A DNA stretch of 64,000 nt from Ardenticatenaceae bacterium (lineage in GTDB: Bacteria; Chloroflexota; Anaerolineae; Promineifilales; Promineifilaceae): contig JACKBS010000010.1 in the NCBI GenBank assembly GCA_020634435.1, positions 248,001-312,000 of the forward strand, in the 5' to 3' direction. The translations under genes were made by a program, and so were the position numbers. How positions within the stretch are numbered: the stretch's first letter is position 1; the number at the start of each line of letters is the position of its first letter. Shown here piece by piece: positions 44,181-52,689 of the stretch. The notes below the pieces were generated by a model, which worked only from the letters and a program-made list of their open reading frames with translations, made no database searches and was not told the origin of the DNA.

Positions 44181-44831
44181 ATGAGCTTTTTACACAAACT
44201 GTTTAGCCGCCGGGACGAACCGGTGGATGACTTTGACGAAATGAACGACGCAGAACGATTTTTGATCGTCGGTCTGGGCAATCCGGGCCGCAAATATCGG
44301 GGAAACCGGCACAACATCGGCTTTATGGCGCTCGATGCGCTGGCGGCTGCCTACAAGATTGAAAGCAGCAAGGTGCAGAATAAGGCGATTGTGGGGAACG
44401 GCCGTATCCAATCCCGCGCCGTCATTCTGGCCAAACCGCAAACGTACATGAACAGCAGTGGCGACGCCGTTGGCCCGCTGGCTCGCTACTACAAAGTGCC
44501 GCCGGAAAACGTACTCGTCGTGTACGATGAGCTGGATTTGCCCTTTGGCACCATCCGCCTGCGTGAGAAAGGCGGTGCGGGTGGCCACAATGGCATGAAG
44601 TCGATTATCAATCATTTAGGGCAGGATTTTCCCAGGGTGCGGCTGGGAATCGGCCGTCCGCCGGGGCAGATGCCCGTACACGCCTACGTGCTGCAAGATT
44701 TCGGCAAAGACGACCTGCCGCTGCTGGACGACGTGCTGGCCGAAGCGATCCGGGCTATCGAAACGTACCTGCGCGACGGCATCCAGCTGGCCATGTCGCG
44801 GCACAATGGCTCGCTTGTGAATGAAGAATGA
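44181..44831 (+). CDS. pth: Peptidyl-tRNA hydrolase
   Basis: 216 residues. Recycles peptidyl-tRNA released from stalled ribosomes. LIVGLGNPGRKYRGNRHNIGF contains the N-terminal Asn and catalytic His; LAKPQTYMNSSG, YDELDLPFG (Asp) and GGAGGHNGMKSI complete the active site. An N-terminal extension of about 25 acidic residues precedes the usual family start (LIVGLGN), so initiation might occur at the internal ATG of MNDAERFLIV instead. Confidence 0.93.
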   Translation: MSFLHKLFSRRDEPVDDFDEMNDAERFLIVGLGNPGRKYRGNRHNIGFMALDALAAAYKIESSKVQNKAIVGNGRIQSRAVILAKPQTYMNSSGDAVGPLARYYKVPPENVLVVYDELDLPFGTIRLREKGGAGGHNGMKSIINHLGQDFPRVRLGIGRPPGQMPVHAYVLQDFGKDDLPLLDDVLAEAIRAIETYLRDGIQLAMSRHNGSLVNEE

Positions 44832-44845
44832 TGAATTTAGTGGCT

Positions 44846-44896
44846 GGTTGTTAGTTGCTAGTATTGACCAGTCGCTAACAACCAACCACTAGCAAC
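44846..44896. repeat. Interleaved inverted repeat between pth and mfd
   Basis: GGTTGTTAG (44846-44854) pairs with CTAACAACC (44875-44883), and GTTGCTAGT (44854-44862) with ACTAGCAAC (44888-44896). It occupies most of the 79-base gap. Confidence 0.6.
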
Positions 44897-44910
44897 TATT
44901 AACTACCACA

Positions 44911-47900
44911 ATGACTGTTTCTGGACTCCTCAACATCTTCAACGAACTGCCCGCTTTTGGTCAGCTGGTGGCGGAACTGGACGAGAAAAAGTCGGTTCCG
45001 CCTCTGAACTTGCCGACGAGTGCGCGTACGGCCGTTCTCGCCCAGCTCTATCTGCAACGTAACGTGCCTGTAGTGCTGATCACCAGCAAAGTGGAGTCAG
45101 CCGCTGCCTGGATTCAGGCGCTGGAGATGTGGCTGCCGCCCGGCGACGTGATGCGCCGCCTGCCAGAGCCAACGCCGCTGCCCTACGATCGCGGCCCGTG
45201 GAGCGAGCGCAGCCGCGCCGACCGTCTGACAGTGTTGACCCGGCTGATGGCGGGGCAGCACCCGCAAATGCCTGCGCCGGAACTGCCGCCGCTCGTTGTC
45301 ACCTCGGCGCGTGCCTTTTTGCAAAAAACGCTACCTAAACGCCGCTTCATGACCAGCACCCGCGTCTTACGCGTCGGGCAAATCATTGACCTGGAGAAAT
45401 TGACTGAGACGTGGCTGGGCATCGGTTACGAGGAAGTGAGTGTGGTGGAAGCGGCAGGGCAGTTCAGCCGCCGTGGTGGGATCATTGATATTTTCCCCAT
45501 CGCCACGTCGTTCCCGGTGCGCATTGAGCTGTTTGGCGACGAGATCGACACGATGCGCACCTTCGATCCGGCCACGCAGCGTTCCATCGAAGTGAACGGC
45601 AGCGCCAAGGCCGACACGATCATCGTGCCACCTACACGGGAAGCGCTGCCCAGCGTTGCCGCCGAGTTTGCCCTCTCCTTGCCCGAATCACTGAACCCAC
45701 AGCCGGAGGAAGCCAGTTTGCCCTCCTGGCAGGACGACATCCCAGATTTGCGTTCGGGCAAAGCGTTCCCGAACCTGGAATATTATTTGCCGTTGCTCTA
45801 TCCGCAGCCTGCTAGCCTACTGGATTATTTGCCCAACGAGGCGCTGGTGGTAGTCGATGATTGGCGGGAGTTGGCAACGGCCGTTGCCGAACTCCACGAA
45901 CATGCAGACCAGCTAGCCAATGAGCAAACCAGCCTGCCGCCCAACTTCCAGAGTCCGCTGTTTGCCTGGGAAAATATCAAAGATGTGCTGAACTGGTGGC
46001 AGCCGCTCATTTTGGGCGATGGCCCAGAAGATGAGGAACCGGAACGGCCGTATCTCGACCTCGCTTCTTCTTTTGAACCGGGACCACGCTATGGGGGGCA
46101 AGTACGGCCGTTGCTCACCCAGCTCAAGTCTGCGCAAAAAGAAGGCGACCGCGTCGTCGTGCTCAGTCAGCAATCGGCCCGCCTGCAAGACCTCTGGCGC
46201 GAAGAACTGCGCGACATCCCCCCGGAAAGCCTCATCCTGCGCGGGGGCATCACCACCGAAACCAATGAGTTGTCACCTGGTCACCCTGTCACCTTGTCAC
46301 CCAACCACCCGTCGCAAACACTTTCCAGCTTACCGGAACCCGGCACCCTCACCTTCATCCAGGGCGCGCTGCCCGAAGGCTTCGTGCTGGTGCGCCGCGA
46401 AGATGACGAGATTTTGCTCGATCTGCTGACCGACGCCGAGATTTTTGGCTGGAACCGACCCGCGCCGCGCCGCTGGCGTTCGCCACGCCCCATCGCCCCG
46501 GAAGCCCGCTTTGCCGACATCACCGCCGGGGATTATGTGGTGCATTTGGAGTATGGCATCGGCCGTTTTGCCGGGCTGGTGGTGCGCAACATTGGCGGCA
46601 TGGAGCGGGAATATCTGCTCATGGAGTACGCCAACGGCGACACGCTCTACGTGCCCGCGCACCACGCCGACCGCCTGAGCAAATGGGTCGGTTCGGACGA
46701 ACGGCCGCCCAACATGCACCGGCTGGGCGAAAAATCGTGGACACAGGCCAAGGCGAAGGCGCAAAAAGCAGCGGATGAGCTGGCTGACGAGTTGCTGGAC
46801 CTGTACGCGACGCGCGAAACCATCGCTGGACACGCTTTTGGGCCAGATACCGAGTGGCAGGCGGAGCTGGAAGCCAGCTTCCCCTACCGCGAAACCGAAG
46901 ACCAGCTGCGTGTCATCGCCGAAGTGAAGACCGATATGGAAGATTCCCAGCCAATGGACCGCCTGGTGTGCGGCGATGTGGGCTATGGCAAGACAGAAGT
47001 GGCCTTGCGGGCAGCGTTCAAGGCGGTGATGGATAGCAAGCAGGTGGCGATTTTGGTGCCAACCACCGTCTTGGCCCAGCAGCATTTCAACACGTTTTAT
47101 GAGCGATTACGGCCGTTTCCCGTCAAAGTAGAAATGCTCTCCAGGTTCCGTACCCAGGCGCAACAGGACCGAATTGTGAAGAATTTGAGGAACGGCCGTG
47201 TGGATATCATCATCGGCACCCATCGGCTGCTATCTGACGACATCTCTTTCAAAGATTTGGGGCTGGTGATTGTGGATGAGGAGCAGCGCTTCGGCGTGGC
47301 CCACAAAGAAAAGCTCAAGCAGTGGCGCACTGAGGTGGACGTGCTGACGATGACCGCCACGCCCATCCCGCGCACCCTCTACATGAGCCTCACTGGCGTG
47401 CGCGACATTAGCATCATCGACACGGCTCCGGCGGAGCGGCTGCCGGTGCAAACTTACGTCGGCCCGTTTGACGAGACTAGGCTCAAGCGCGCCCTCCAGC
47501 GTGAATTGGACCGGGGTGGGCAGGTGTTTCTGGTACACAACCGCGTGCAAACCATCGACATCATCCAGAAGCAGATTGAGCGGCTGGTGCCGGAAGCGCG
47601 AGTGGCTATTGGCCACGGCCAGATGAGCGAGCGGCAGCTAGAGCAAATCATGACCGATTTTGATGAGGGCAAAATTGACGTGCTGATCAGCACCACCATC
47701 ATCGAAAGCGGTCTGGACATCCCCAACGCCAACACCCTCATCGTCGATCGGGCCGATCGGTTTGGCCTGTCGCAAATGTACCAATTGCGCGGGCGGGTTG
47801 GGCGCGGAGCCAAGCGGGCCTACGCCTACTTCTTCCACGCCCCCTGGCGCACCCTCAACGAGGACGCACGTCTACGCCTGGAGACCATCGCCGAGCAAAC

Positions 47901-48543
47901 CGATTTAGGCGCGGGCTACCAGATCGCCCTGCGCGATATGGAAATTCGTGGCGCGGGGGATTTGCTCGGTGGGGCGCAGAGTGGGCATATTTCGGCCGTT
48001 GGTTTTGATTTGTACACCAAACTGCTGGCCAATGCCGTCAAGCGGCGCAAGGCGGAGCGCAAGGGCGAAATTCTGCCTGCTGAGATGCCGGAAGCCACGC
48101 TAATCGACGTGCCATTGGCGGCGTACGTGCCGCCCGACTACGTGCCCGATCCAGCGCTGCGGCTGCGGCTTTACCGCCGCATGGCCATGCTGGGCAGCCT
48201 GACGGAAATCGACGAGATGGCCGTTGAACTGGCCGACCGCTTTGGCCCAATTCCCGATCCGGTACACCATTTGCTGTACCAATTGCGGATCAAGGTTTTG
48301 GCAGAACGGGCGCAGGTAACGGCCGTTACCACCGAAGCGGGTCAGATTAAAATTCGCTTGCTGGATTTGGAAGGCATCGACCGCTTCCGCTTGCAGCGCT
48401 ATTTAGGTGAGGCGGTGCGGGTCAGCCGCAAAGCAATCTGGATGCCCCGCGACCTGAGCACGAAAGAGTGGCAGGTGACCCTGGTGCAGGTTTTGGAGCG
48501 CTTGGCCTCGTTTGAGCGGGATAAAATGAAGCTGTCGTCATAG
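44911..48543 (+). CDS. mfd: Transcription-repair coupling factor Mfd
   Basis: 1210 residues. Removes RNA polymerase stalled at lesions and recruits UvrA. UvrB-like N-terminal region (FSRRGGIIDIFP ~190), RNAP-interaction domain with GDYVVHLEYGIGRFAGL (~543-560), superfamily-2 motor with GDVGYGKTEVALRAAF (~687-702), VDEEQRFG (~788), TATPIPRTLYMSLTGVRD, and ESGLDIPNANTLIVDRADRFGL, then the D7 domain. Between domains (~450-470) a stretch SPGHPVTLSPNHP is encoded by GTCACC/CCTGTCACC repeats at 46270-46310 that look like an intergenic repeat captured in frame. Otherwise intact. Confidence 0.95.
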   Translation: MTVSGLLNIFNELPAFGQLVAELDEKKSVPPLNLPTSARTAVLAQLYLQRNVPVVLITSKVESAAAWIQALEMWLPPGDVMRRLPEPTPLPYDRGPWSERSRADRLTVLTRLMAGQHPQMPAPELPPLVVTSARAFLQKTLPKRRFMTSTRVLRVGQIIDLEKLTETWLGIGYEEVSVVEAAGQFSRRGGIIDIFPIATSFPVRIELFGDEIDTMRTFDPATQRSIEVNGSAKADTIIVPPTREALPSVAAEFALSLPESLNPQPEEASLPSWQDDIPDLRSGKAFPNLEYYLPLLYPQPASLLDYLPNEALVVVDDWRELATAVAELHEHADQLANEQTSLPPNFQSPLFAWENIKDVLNWWQPLILGDGPEDEEPERPYLDLASSFEPGPRYGGQVRPLLTQLKSAQKEGDRVVVLSQQSARLQDLWREELRDIPPESLILRGGITTETNELSPGHPVTLSPNHPSQTLSSLPEPGTLTFIQGALPEGFVLVRREDDEILLDLLTDAEIFGWNRPAPRRWRSPRPIAPEARFADITAGDYVVHLEYGIGRFAGLVVRNIGGMEREYLLMEYANGDTLYVPAHHADRLSKWVGSDERPPNMHRLGEKSWTQAKAKAQKAADELADELLDLYATRETIAGHAFGPDTEWQAELEASFPYRETEDQLRVIAEVKTDMEDSQPMDRLVCGDVGYGKTEVALRAAFKAVMDSKQVAILVPTTVLAQQHFNTFYERLRPFPVKVEMLSRFRTQAQQDRIVKNLRNGRVDIIIGTHRLLSDDISFKDLGLVIVDEEQRFGVAHKEKLKQWRTEVDVLTMTATPIPRTLYMSLTGVRDISIIDTAPAERLPVQTYVGPFDETRLKRALQRELDRGGQVFLVHNRVQTIDIIQKQIERLVPEARVAIGHGQMSERQLEQIMTDFDEGKIDVLISTTIIESGLDIPNANTLIVDRADRFGLSQMYQLRGRVGRGAKRAYAYFFHAPWRTLNEDARLRLETIAEQTDLGAGYQIALRDMEIRGAGDLLGGAQSGHISAVGFDLYTKLLANAVKRRKAERKGEILPAEMPEATLIDVPLAAYVPPDYVPDPALRLRLYRRMAMLGSLTEIDEMAVELADRFGPIPDPVHHLLYQLRIKVLAERAQVTAVTTEAGQIKIRLLDLEGIDRFRLQRYLGEAVRVSRKAIWMPRDLSTKEWQVTLVQVLERLASFERDKMKLSS

Positions 48544-48556
48544 AACGATGGGAATT

Positions 48557-48565
48557 TGTTATAAT
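48557..48565 (+). promoter_or_regulatory. Extended -10 promoter element
   Basis: TGTTATAAT (TGN-TATAAT) lies 30 bases upstream of the ATG at 48595. The downstream text TATAATTCGCCAAAT recurs almost exactly at 49608. Confidence 0.5.
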
Positions 48566-48594
48566 TCGCCAAATTCCAGCATCGGGAGGAAATA

Positions 48595-49014
48595 ATGGCA
48601 AGACCAACACTTGAATTGAGAGCGGGCGAGGTTGTAATCCACGATGGCTCAATGAGCCGTGTGTATAGCAAACTGAATGTTGAAATGGGTAGCGCTTATC
48701 TCACGGATCAACGTTTTATGCGTTTTAAGCAGAGCACTGGATTGCAACTATTGATTGGATTGTTTGCCTTTTTGATGAAGGACAAGCCAGATTTTGAGGT
48801 TGAATTAGGTCACATCAAATCATTCGCCCGGGGCAAGCAGGGAATCAATAAAAATGTGATCATAATGACGCTTGATGATGGCACTGAGTACAAGCTGATT
48901 TGCACCAAGTTTGACGGTTGGATGCAGGCATTTGAGGAAGCGTATCGGGCAAACGGCCGTTACTCCCTCACTGCTCTTGGCGGTGATCAGTGGGCCACCC
49001 AGCCATTATCCTAG
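48595..49014 (+). CDS. PH/GRAM-like domain protein
   Basis: 139 residues, no signal peptide. LELRAGEVVIHDGSMSRV, AYLTDQRFMRFKQST, VELGHIKSFARGKQG and IMTLDDGTEYKLICTKFDGW follow the beta-barrel pattern of bacterial PH/GRAM-like domains (threshold strand, LT..R...., D.G...F.). A short hydrophobic stretch (LQLLIGLFAFLM) may contact membrane. Function unknown. GGGAGGAAATA precedes the ATG. Codon use is AT-richer than mfd, with a single repeat copy. Confidence 0.65.
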   Translation: MARPTLELRAGEVVIHDGSMSRVYSKLNVEMGSAYLTDQRFMRFKQSTGLQLLIGLFAFLMKDKPDFEVELGHIKSFARGKQGINKNVIIMTLDDGTEYKLICTKFDGWMQAFEEAYRANGRYSLTALGGDQWATQPLS

Positions 49015-49071
49015 CAACAGATTATCGGCGCATTAAAAGTTTAGTGAAGCGGGAGAAGAGCCAAACAAATA

Positions 49072-49443
49072 ATGGATATTAATTTTTTTGAAAACCCTTT
49101 TGAAGGGCCAAAATCGCGCGAAGAGGTGCGGATTAAGCAGTTGGGGTTGTACATGCACGAAGACGGCCGTCGCGTGGCCGTGGGATTTGACATGACGCCG
49201 TTTTTTGAACGGCCGTCTCTTCAGGTCACGTTCATCAACGAGCGCGGCGAAGAAGCCGGTTCGCTGCACGTCATCGAGACGCTGCAAACCAACTTTAGCC
49301 TCACGGTGCATTTGCGGGACAAGGAACCGACCGATATGTATGAAGTAACGGCCGTTGTCTACTACGCTACCCCAGAAACCGAGCGGGTCAACGTGCACAC
49401 CATCACCCGCACGCTGGATCGCACCAAGCCCGGCGAGCAGTAA
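49072..49443 (+). CDS. Conserved hypothetical protein
   Basis: 123 residues, probably one beta-rich domain (VRIKQLGLYMHEDGRRVAVGFDMTPF, LQVTFINERGEEAGSLHVIE, YEVTAVVYYATPE). No known family or catalytic motif; the length and style match small lineage-specific proteins. It has two ACGGCCGT copies in the first half and another near the end, so it is native by that criterion. GGGAGAAG lies some 15 bases upstream of the ATG. Confidence 0.6.
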   Translation: MDINFFENPFEGPKSREEVRIKQLGLYMHEDGRRVAVGFDMTPFFERPSLQVTFINERGEEAGSLHVIETLQTNFSLTVHLRDKEPTDMYEVTAVVYYATPETERVNVHTITRTLDRTKPGEQ

Positions 49444-49486
49444 TCGCGTGAAGGATAAGCGCGGCAAGCATGTTGTCAGTAAATTT

Positions 49487-49541
49487 CACGCAAAGTCGCA
49501 AAGACGCTAAATTTTCCTTTTTGCCTTCGCGTCTTTGCGTG
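49487..49541. repeat. CGCAAAGACGC palindromic intergenic repeat
   Basis: CACGCAAAG (49487-49495) and CAAAGACGC (49499-49507) are complementary to GCGTCTTTGCGTG (49529-49541). It precedes the acylation gene cluster and could terminate upstream transcription. Confidence 0.7.
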
Positions 49542-49607
49542 AGTTGATGGCTATGTCTGTCACGCCGAGCGGCTAAAAATAGTCATGCCGCTGGGGAGCA
49601 AATCACG

Positions 49608-49613
49608 TATAAT
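49608..49613 (+). promoter_or_regulatory. Candidate -10 for the acylation gene cluster
   Basis: TATAAT followed by TCCGCCAAATCTCC lies 39 bases upstream of the first gene (ATG 49652). The same TATAATTC(C)GCCAAAT text lies upstream of the PH-like gene at 48560, so the two may share initiation features. Confidence 0.45.
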
Positions 49614-49651
49614 TCCGCCAAATCTCCTCTCACTTTTTTAGGATTGAGCTG

Positions 49652-50029
49652 ATGCGTTTAATGAAGTTACTGGTATTTTTGACATTAACGGCCGTTCTTG
49701 TTGCCTGTGCTGCCAATGGGTCCGGTAATGACCCGGCGGTTGCCGTCGAAACCTACTTGCGGGCCAAGGTGGCGGGCGATGGCGACACCATTCAGGCGCT
49801 GCTGTGCAGTGAGCAGGAGCAAAACCTGGCGCGTGAAAAGCAAACCTTTGCCAGCGTGGCTGAAGCGCATCTGGAAGATATGGCCTGTACCGATGCGGGT
49901 AACGGCCGTGTGACCTGCGAAGGCAAAATTGTCGCTCTCTACGGCACCGAAGAGACCGAATTTCCGCTAACCAACTATCGCGCCGTCAATGAAGATGGCG
50001 AATGGAAGTGGTGTGGTGAGACAGAGTAA
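49652..50029 (+). CDS. Small lipoprotein at the head of the Dlt-like cluster
   Basis: 125 residues. Signal peptide MRLMKLLVFLTLTAVLVAC with lipobox LVAC, then a compact cystatin/NTF2-like domain: DPAVAVETYLRAKVAGDGDTI, four Cys after the lipid-anchor region (LLCSEQEQ, DMACTDAG, VTCEGKI, KWCGETE) likely making two disulfides. Function unknown. Its last 14 bases overlap the start of the microprotein gene at 50016, so it belongs to the same transcript and may be an accessory of the acylation machinery. Confidence 0.7.
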   Translation: MRLMKLLVFLTLTAVLVACAANGSGNDPAVAVETYLRAKVAGDGDTIQALLCSEQEQNLAREKQTFASVAEAHLEDMACTDAGNGRVTCEGKIVALYGTEETEFPLTNYRAVNEDGEWKWCGETE

Positions 50030-50180
50030 CAGTCGTCTGGCCACCTGGATTCGTCGAATGTGGCCCTTGCCGGAGCGGCTCCGGGAAAACCTTTTGGCCG
50101 TTGTTCTTTGTCTCATCTTGATTCTGCTCATCATCACAACTGCAAACAGTGCGCCCCAATGGATTTACCAAAATTTCTAA
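50016..50180 (+). CDS. DltX-like single-TM microprotein ending WIYQNF
   Basis: 54 residues: basic N-terminus (VRQSNSRLATWIRRMWPL), one membrane helix (NLLAVVLCLILILLIITTA) and a short outward tail APQWIYQNF at the C-terminus. In Gram-positive dlt operons DltX is a ~50-residue single-TM protein whose extreme C-terminus carries a conserved aromatic-x-Tyr-x-x-Phe motif. That tyrosine is reported to carry the acyl group between the MBOAT and SGNH enzymes. Here W-I-Y-Q-N-F at the end, size, topology and position next to MBOAT, SGNH and ACP genes all fit. GTG start at 50016 with GGAAG upstream; overlaps both neighbours (14 and 22 bases). The motif form is recalled, not searched. Confidence 0.75.
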   Translation: MRQSNSRLATWIRRMWPLPERLRENLLAVVLCLILILLIITTANSAPQWIYQNF

Positions 50181-51238
50181 AATTCTCTGCCGATTGGCGA
50201 CCCAGACCGACAAATCTCGTTTGGTTGTTCGCCGCTTTTCTTTTGTTAACGGCCTGTACCGCTTCTGCTGATGTTGGCGCAACGGCCGTTCCCGCAACCG
50301 TTCAGCTTTCTGCCATCGTGACGGCAACGCCACCCGCCACGTCAATTCCCACAGATGAGCCTGCTACGCAGCCACCCCCTACATCTTCTGAAGAAAACGA
50401 TGCGGTAAGCGAAACGGCCGTTCCGCCCGCACCGACTGTCCCGCCAACGGCCGTTCCCACCCCATCCCCCACCGATTTTGTCAACGGCGTTCCGGTGAGC
50501 GAAATTGTGATCCTGCCGCCGGAAACGGCCGTTCACATTCAGGAAATATTTGTGCAAGGGCAGGAATACGGCCGTAATGCCCACGCCTTCTCCAAATTGG
50601 GCGACAGTGCCGTGCTGGTGGATAGCTACCTGACCCGCTTTGACGATCCGACCAAGTACACCTTAGGCGAATGGAGCTTCTTGCAGCCAACGATTGATTA
50701 TTACGCCGGGTCATTTCGGCGCTATGGCGTGGCCACGCGGGTGGGCTTGAGTTCTTGGGGCGTGATGGACCCGACCTGGGCCAACAAGGAATTTTGCAAC
50801 CCAAACGAAGTGATGCTCGCTTGCGAAATCCGACTGTTTAACCCCAGCGTCTTGCTCATCCACCTGGGCACCAACGACATTGGCGAAGCCGAGACGTTTG
50901 AGACCAACATGCGCACCATCGTCGAGTTTTGCATCATGCAGGGCATCATCCCCATTTTGGCCACCAAGGCAGACCGTTTTGAAGGTGACGACAACCACAA
51001 CAACCAAATCCTGATCGATTTGGCTGCCGAATACCAGGTGCCGCTGTGGGATTTTGATGCCGTGGCTGATACCCTGCCCGGTCGTGGCCTGGATGAAGAT
51101 CAAATCCATCTCACCAAATCGCTAACCAACGATTACACCAATCCAGACATTTGGAACAGCGGCTATCCGGTGAGCGACCTCACCGCGCTGCTGATGCTGG
51201 ACGCCGTGCGCCAGATTGTGGAGGATGTCCAGCCGTGA
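50159..51238 (+). CDS. SGNH/GDSL-type hydrolase lipoprotein
   Basis: 359 residues. Signal with lipobox LLLTAC, a Thr/Pro/Val-rich linker (~35-110) with several ACGGCCGT-encoded TAVP units, then an SGNH domain: block I FSKLGDSAVLVDSY (GDS, nucleophile Ser), SWGVMDPTW, the Asn block LLIHLGTNDIGE, and the Asp/His block DEDQIHLTKSL. An extracytoplasmic esterase or acyltransferase. With a second SGNH protein in the cluster, it may be the removal (DltE-like) or an additional transfer enzyme; that is inference. The ATG at 50159 lies within the end of the microprotein gene; the stop overlaps the MBOAT GTG. Confidence 0.8.
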   Translation: MDLPKFLKFSADWRPRPTNLVWLFAAFLLLTACTASADVGATAVPATVQLSAIVTATPPATSIPTDEPATQPPPTSSEENDAVSETAVPPAPTVPPTAVPTPSPTDFVNGVPVSEIVILPPETAVHIQEIFVQGQEYGRNAHAFSKLGDSAVLVDSYLTRFDDPTKYTLGEWSFLQPTIDYYAGSFRRYGVATRVGLSSWGVMDPTWANKEFCNPNEVMLACEIRLFNPSVLLIHLGTNDIGEAETFETNMRTIVEFCIMQGIIPILATKADRFEGDDNHNNQILIDLAAEYQVPLWDFDAVADTLPGRGLDEDQIHLTKSLTNDYTNPDIWNSGYPVSDLTALLMLDAVRQIVEDVQP

Positions 51239-52689
51239 ACGCGGGCCTGGCCACGATTGCCATCTTCGTGGCGCTGGCCATTGTCTATGCCTGGCTTCCG
51301 CTGCGCTGGCGGCCCACTTTTTTGCTGATTGTCAGCGTGCTGGCGATTTACGCTTTGCAGCCGTTTAGCAACCTGCGCTTTGCCGCTTATTCCCTGCAAA
51401 CGCTCACCATTTTGCTGACCCTGGCCACCTGGTGGCTTACCCAGCGCTTGGTGCCCGATGCGCCGACGCTGGCGCGACAGGATCGCCTGACGCTGCTGTT
51501 GCTGCTCGGCCTCATTTTGCTCGTTACTGTTGATCGCCTATTGCCAGTGACGATGCGGCTGCTGCCGTACCGACCGCCACAGGTGGGTTGGGTGCTGCTG
51601 GTTTTGGCGGGTACGGCCGTTCTCTCCCTCATCTTCGCCCAAATTTTACGCCGCCTGCCGTACCGCCATGTGCTCACCGGAGCGATGCTGGTGTTGGTGG
51701 CCGTCTTTGTGCTGCTGAAATGGGCTCCGGCGGCAACGGCCGTTGCTGCCCTCTGGCGCAGCTGGACGGGGGAACAGGTTGCTTTGGCCGCTCCGTCTGA
51801 CCTGGCCTGGCTGGGCTTTTCCTACGTTGCCTTCCGCCTCATCCACACTTTGCGCGACCGGCAAACCGGGCTGATGCCCACCTGCACCTTGCCCGAATTT
51901 GTCACCTACGTCCTCTTTTTCCCCGCCTACACTGCCGGTCCAATTGACCGCCTGGAGCGCTTTGTCGGCGATTTCCGTGCGCTCGATGCCGTGCCCACGG
52001 CCACGCGTTGGGGACAGGGCGGCTGGCGCATTGCCGTCGGCCTATTCAAAAAATTTGTCATTGCCGATTCGCTGGCGTTGGGGCTGTCGTTAACGGCCGT
52101 ATCCGCCCAGCAAGCCACCTCCACCGCCGGACTCTGGTTACTGCTCTACGGCTACGCCTTCCGACTCTACTTTGATTTCAGCGGCTACAGCGACATCGCC
52201 ATTGGCCTGGGTATCCTGTTTGGCATTAAGCTGCCGGAAAATTTCCGCGCGCCGTATCTGAAAAGCAACCTCACCAGCTTTTGGCAAAGCTGGCACATCA
52301 CCCTCAGCGATTGGGCGCGCTTTTACATTTTCACGCCGCTCTCGCGCAGCCTGCTGCGCCGCAAGCCGCGCCCCTCGCCGCAGCTCATTTTGCTCACCGC
52401 CCACCTCAGTACGATGATGGTGATTGGCCTGTGGCACGGCATCACCGCCAACTTTGTGATTTGGGGGCTGTGGCACGGCGTGGGGCTGTTTGTCCACAAG
52501 CAGTGGTCCGACCGGACGCGCCGCTGGTATCGTTTCCTGGCTGACAAACCGGGGCAAAAACGGGCCTGGTCGCTGGTGGGTTGGTTCATCACCTTTCATT
52601 ACGTCGTGCTGGGCTGGGTCTGGTTTGCCCTGCCCACCGTGCCGCTGGCTTGGCAGACGTTTGCTAAATTGGTGGGAACGGCCGTATGA
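51235..52689 (+). CDS. MBOAT-family O-acyltransferase (DltB/AlgI-like)
   Basis: 484 residues with about eleven membrane segments. The MBOAT core is clear: PEFVTYVLFFPAYTAGPIDR, GLFKKFVIADSL, YGYAFRLYFDFSGYSDIAIG, the SFWQSWHITLSDW motif, and the catalytic pair in GLWHGITANFVIWGLWHG. Such proteins move an acyl group from a cytosolic carrier across the membrane to an extracellular acceptor (DltB, AlgI, PatA). The GTG at 51235 overlaps the TGA of the SGNH gene; its own TGA overlaps the next ATG. With ACP and ligase downstream, it is the channel step of the pathway. Confidence 0.92.
   Translation: MNAGLATIAIFVALAIVYAWLPLRWRPTFLLIVSVLAIYALQPFSNLRFAAYSLQTLTILLTLATWWLTQRLVPDAPTLARQDRLTLLLLLGLILLVTVDRLLPVTMRLLPYRPPQVGWVLLVLAGTAVLSLIFAQILRRLPYRHVLTGAMLVLVAVFVLLKWAPAATAVAALWRSWTGEQVALAAPSDLAWLGFSYVAFRLIHTLRDRQTGLMPTCTLPEFVTYVLFFPAYTAGPIDRLERFVGDFRALDAVPTATRWGQGGWRIAVGLFKKFVIADSLALGLSLTAVSAQQATSTAGLWLLLYGYAFRLYFDFSGYSDIAIGLGILFGIKLPENFRAPYLKSNLTSFWQSWHITLSDWARFYIFTPLSRSLLRRKPRPSPQLILLTAHLSTMMVIGLWHGITANFVIWGLWHGVGLFVHKQWSDRTRRWYRFLADKPGQKRAWSLVGWFITFHYVVLGWVWFALPTVPLAWQTFAKLVGTAV

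Noticed and set aside
46330..47085. Minus-strand frame of 251 codons opposite mfd
   Set aside because: Opposes invariant helicase motifs; composition is a shadow.
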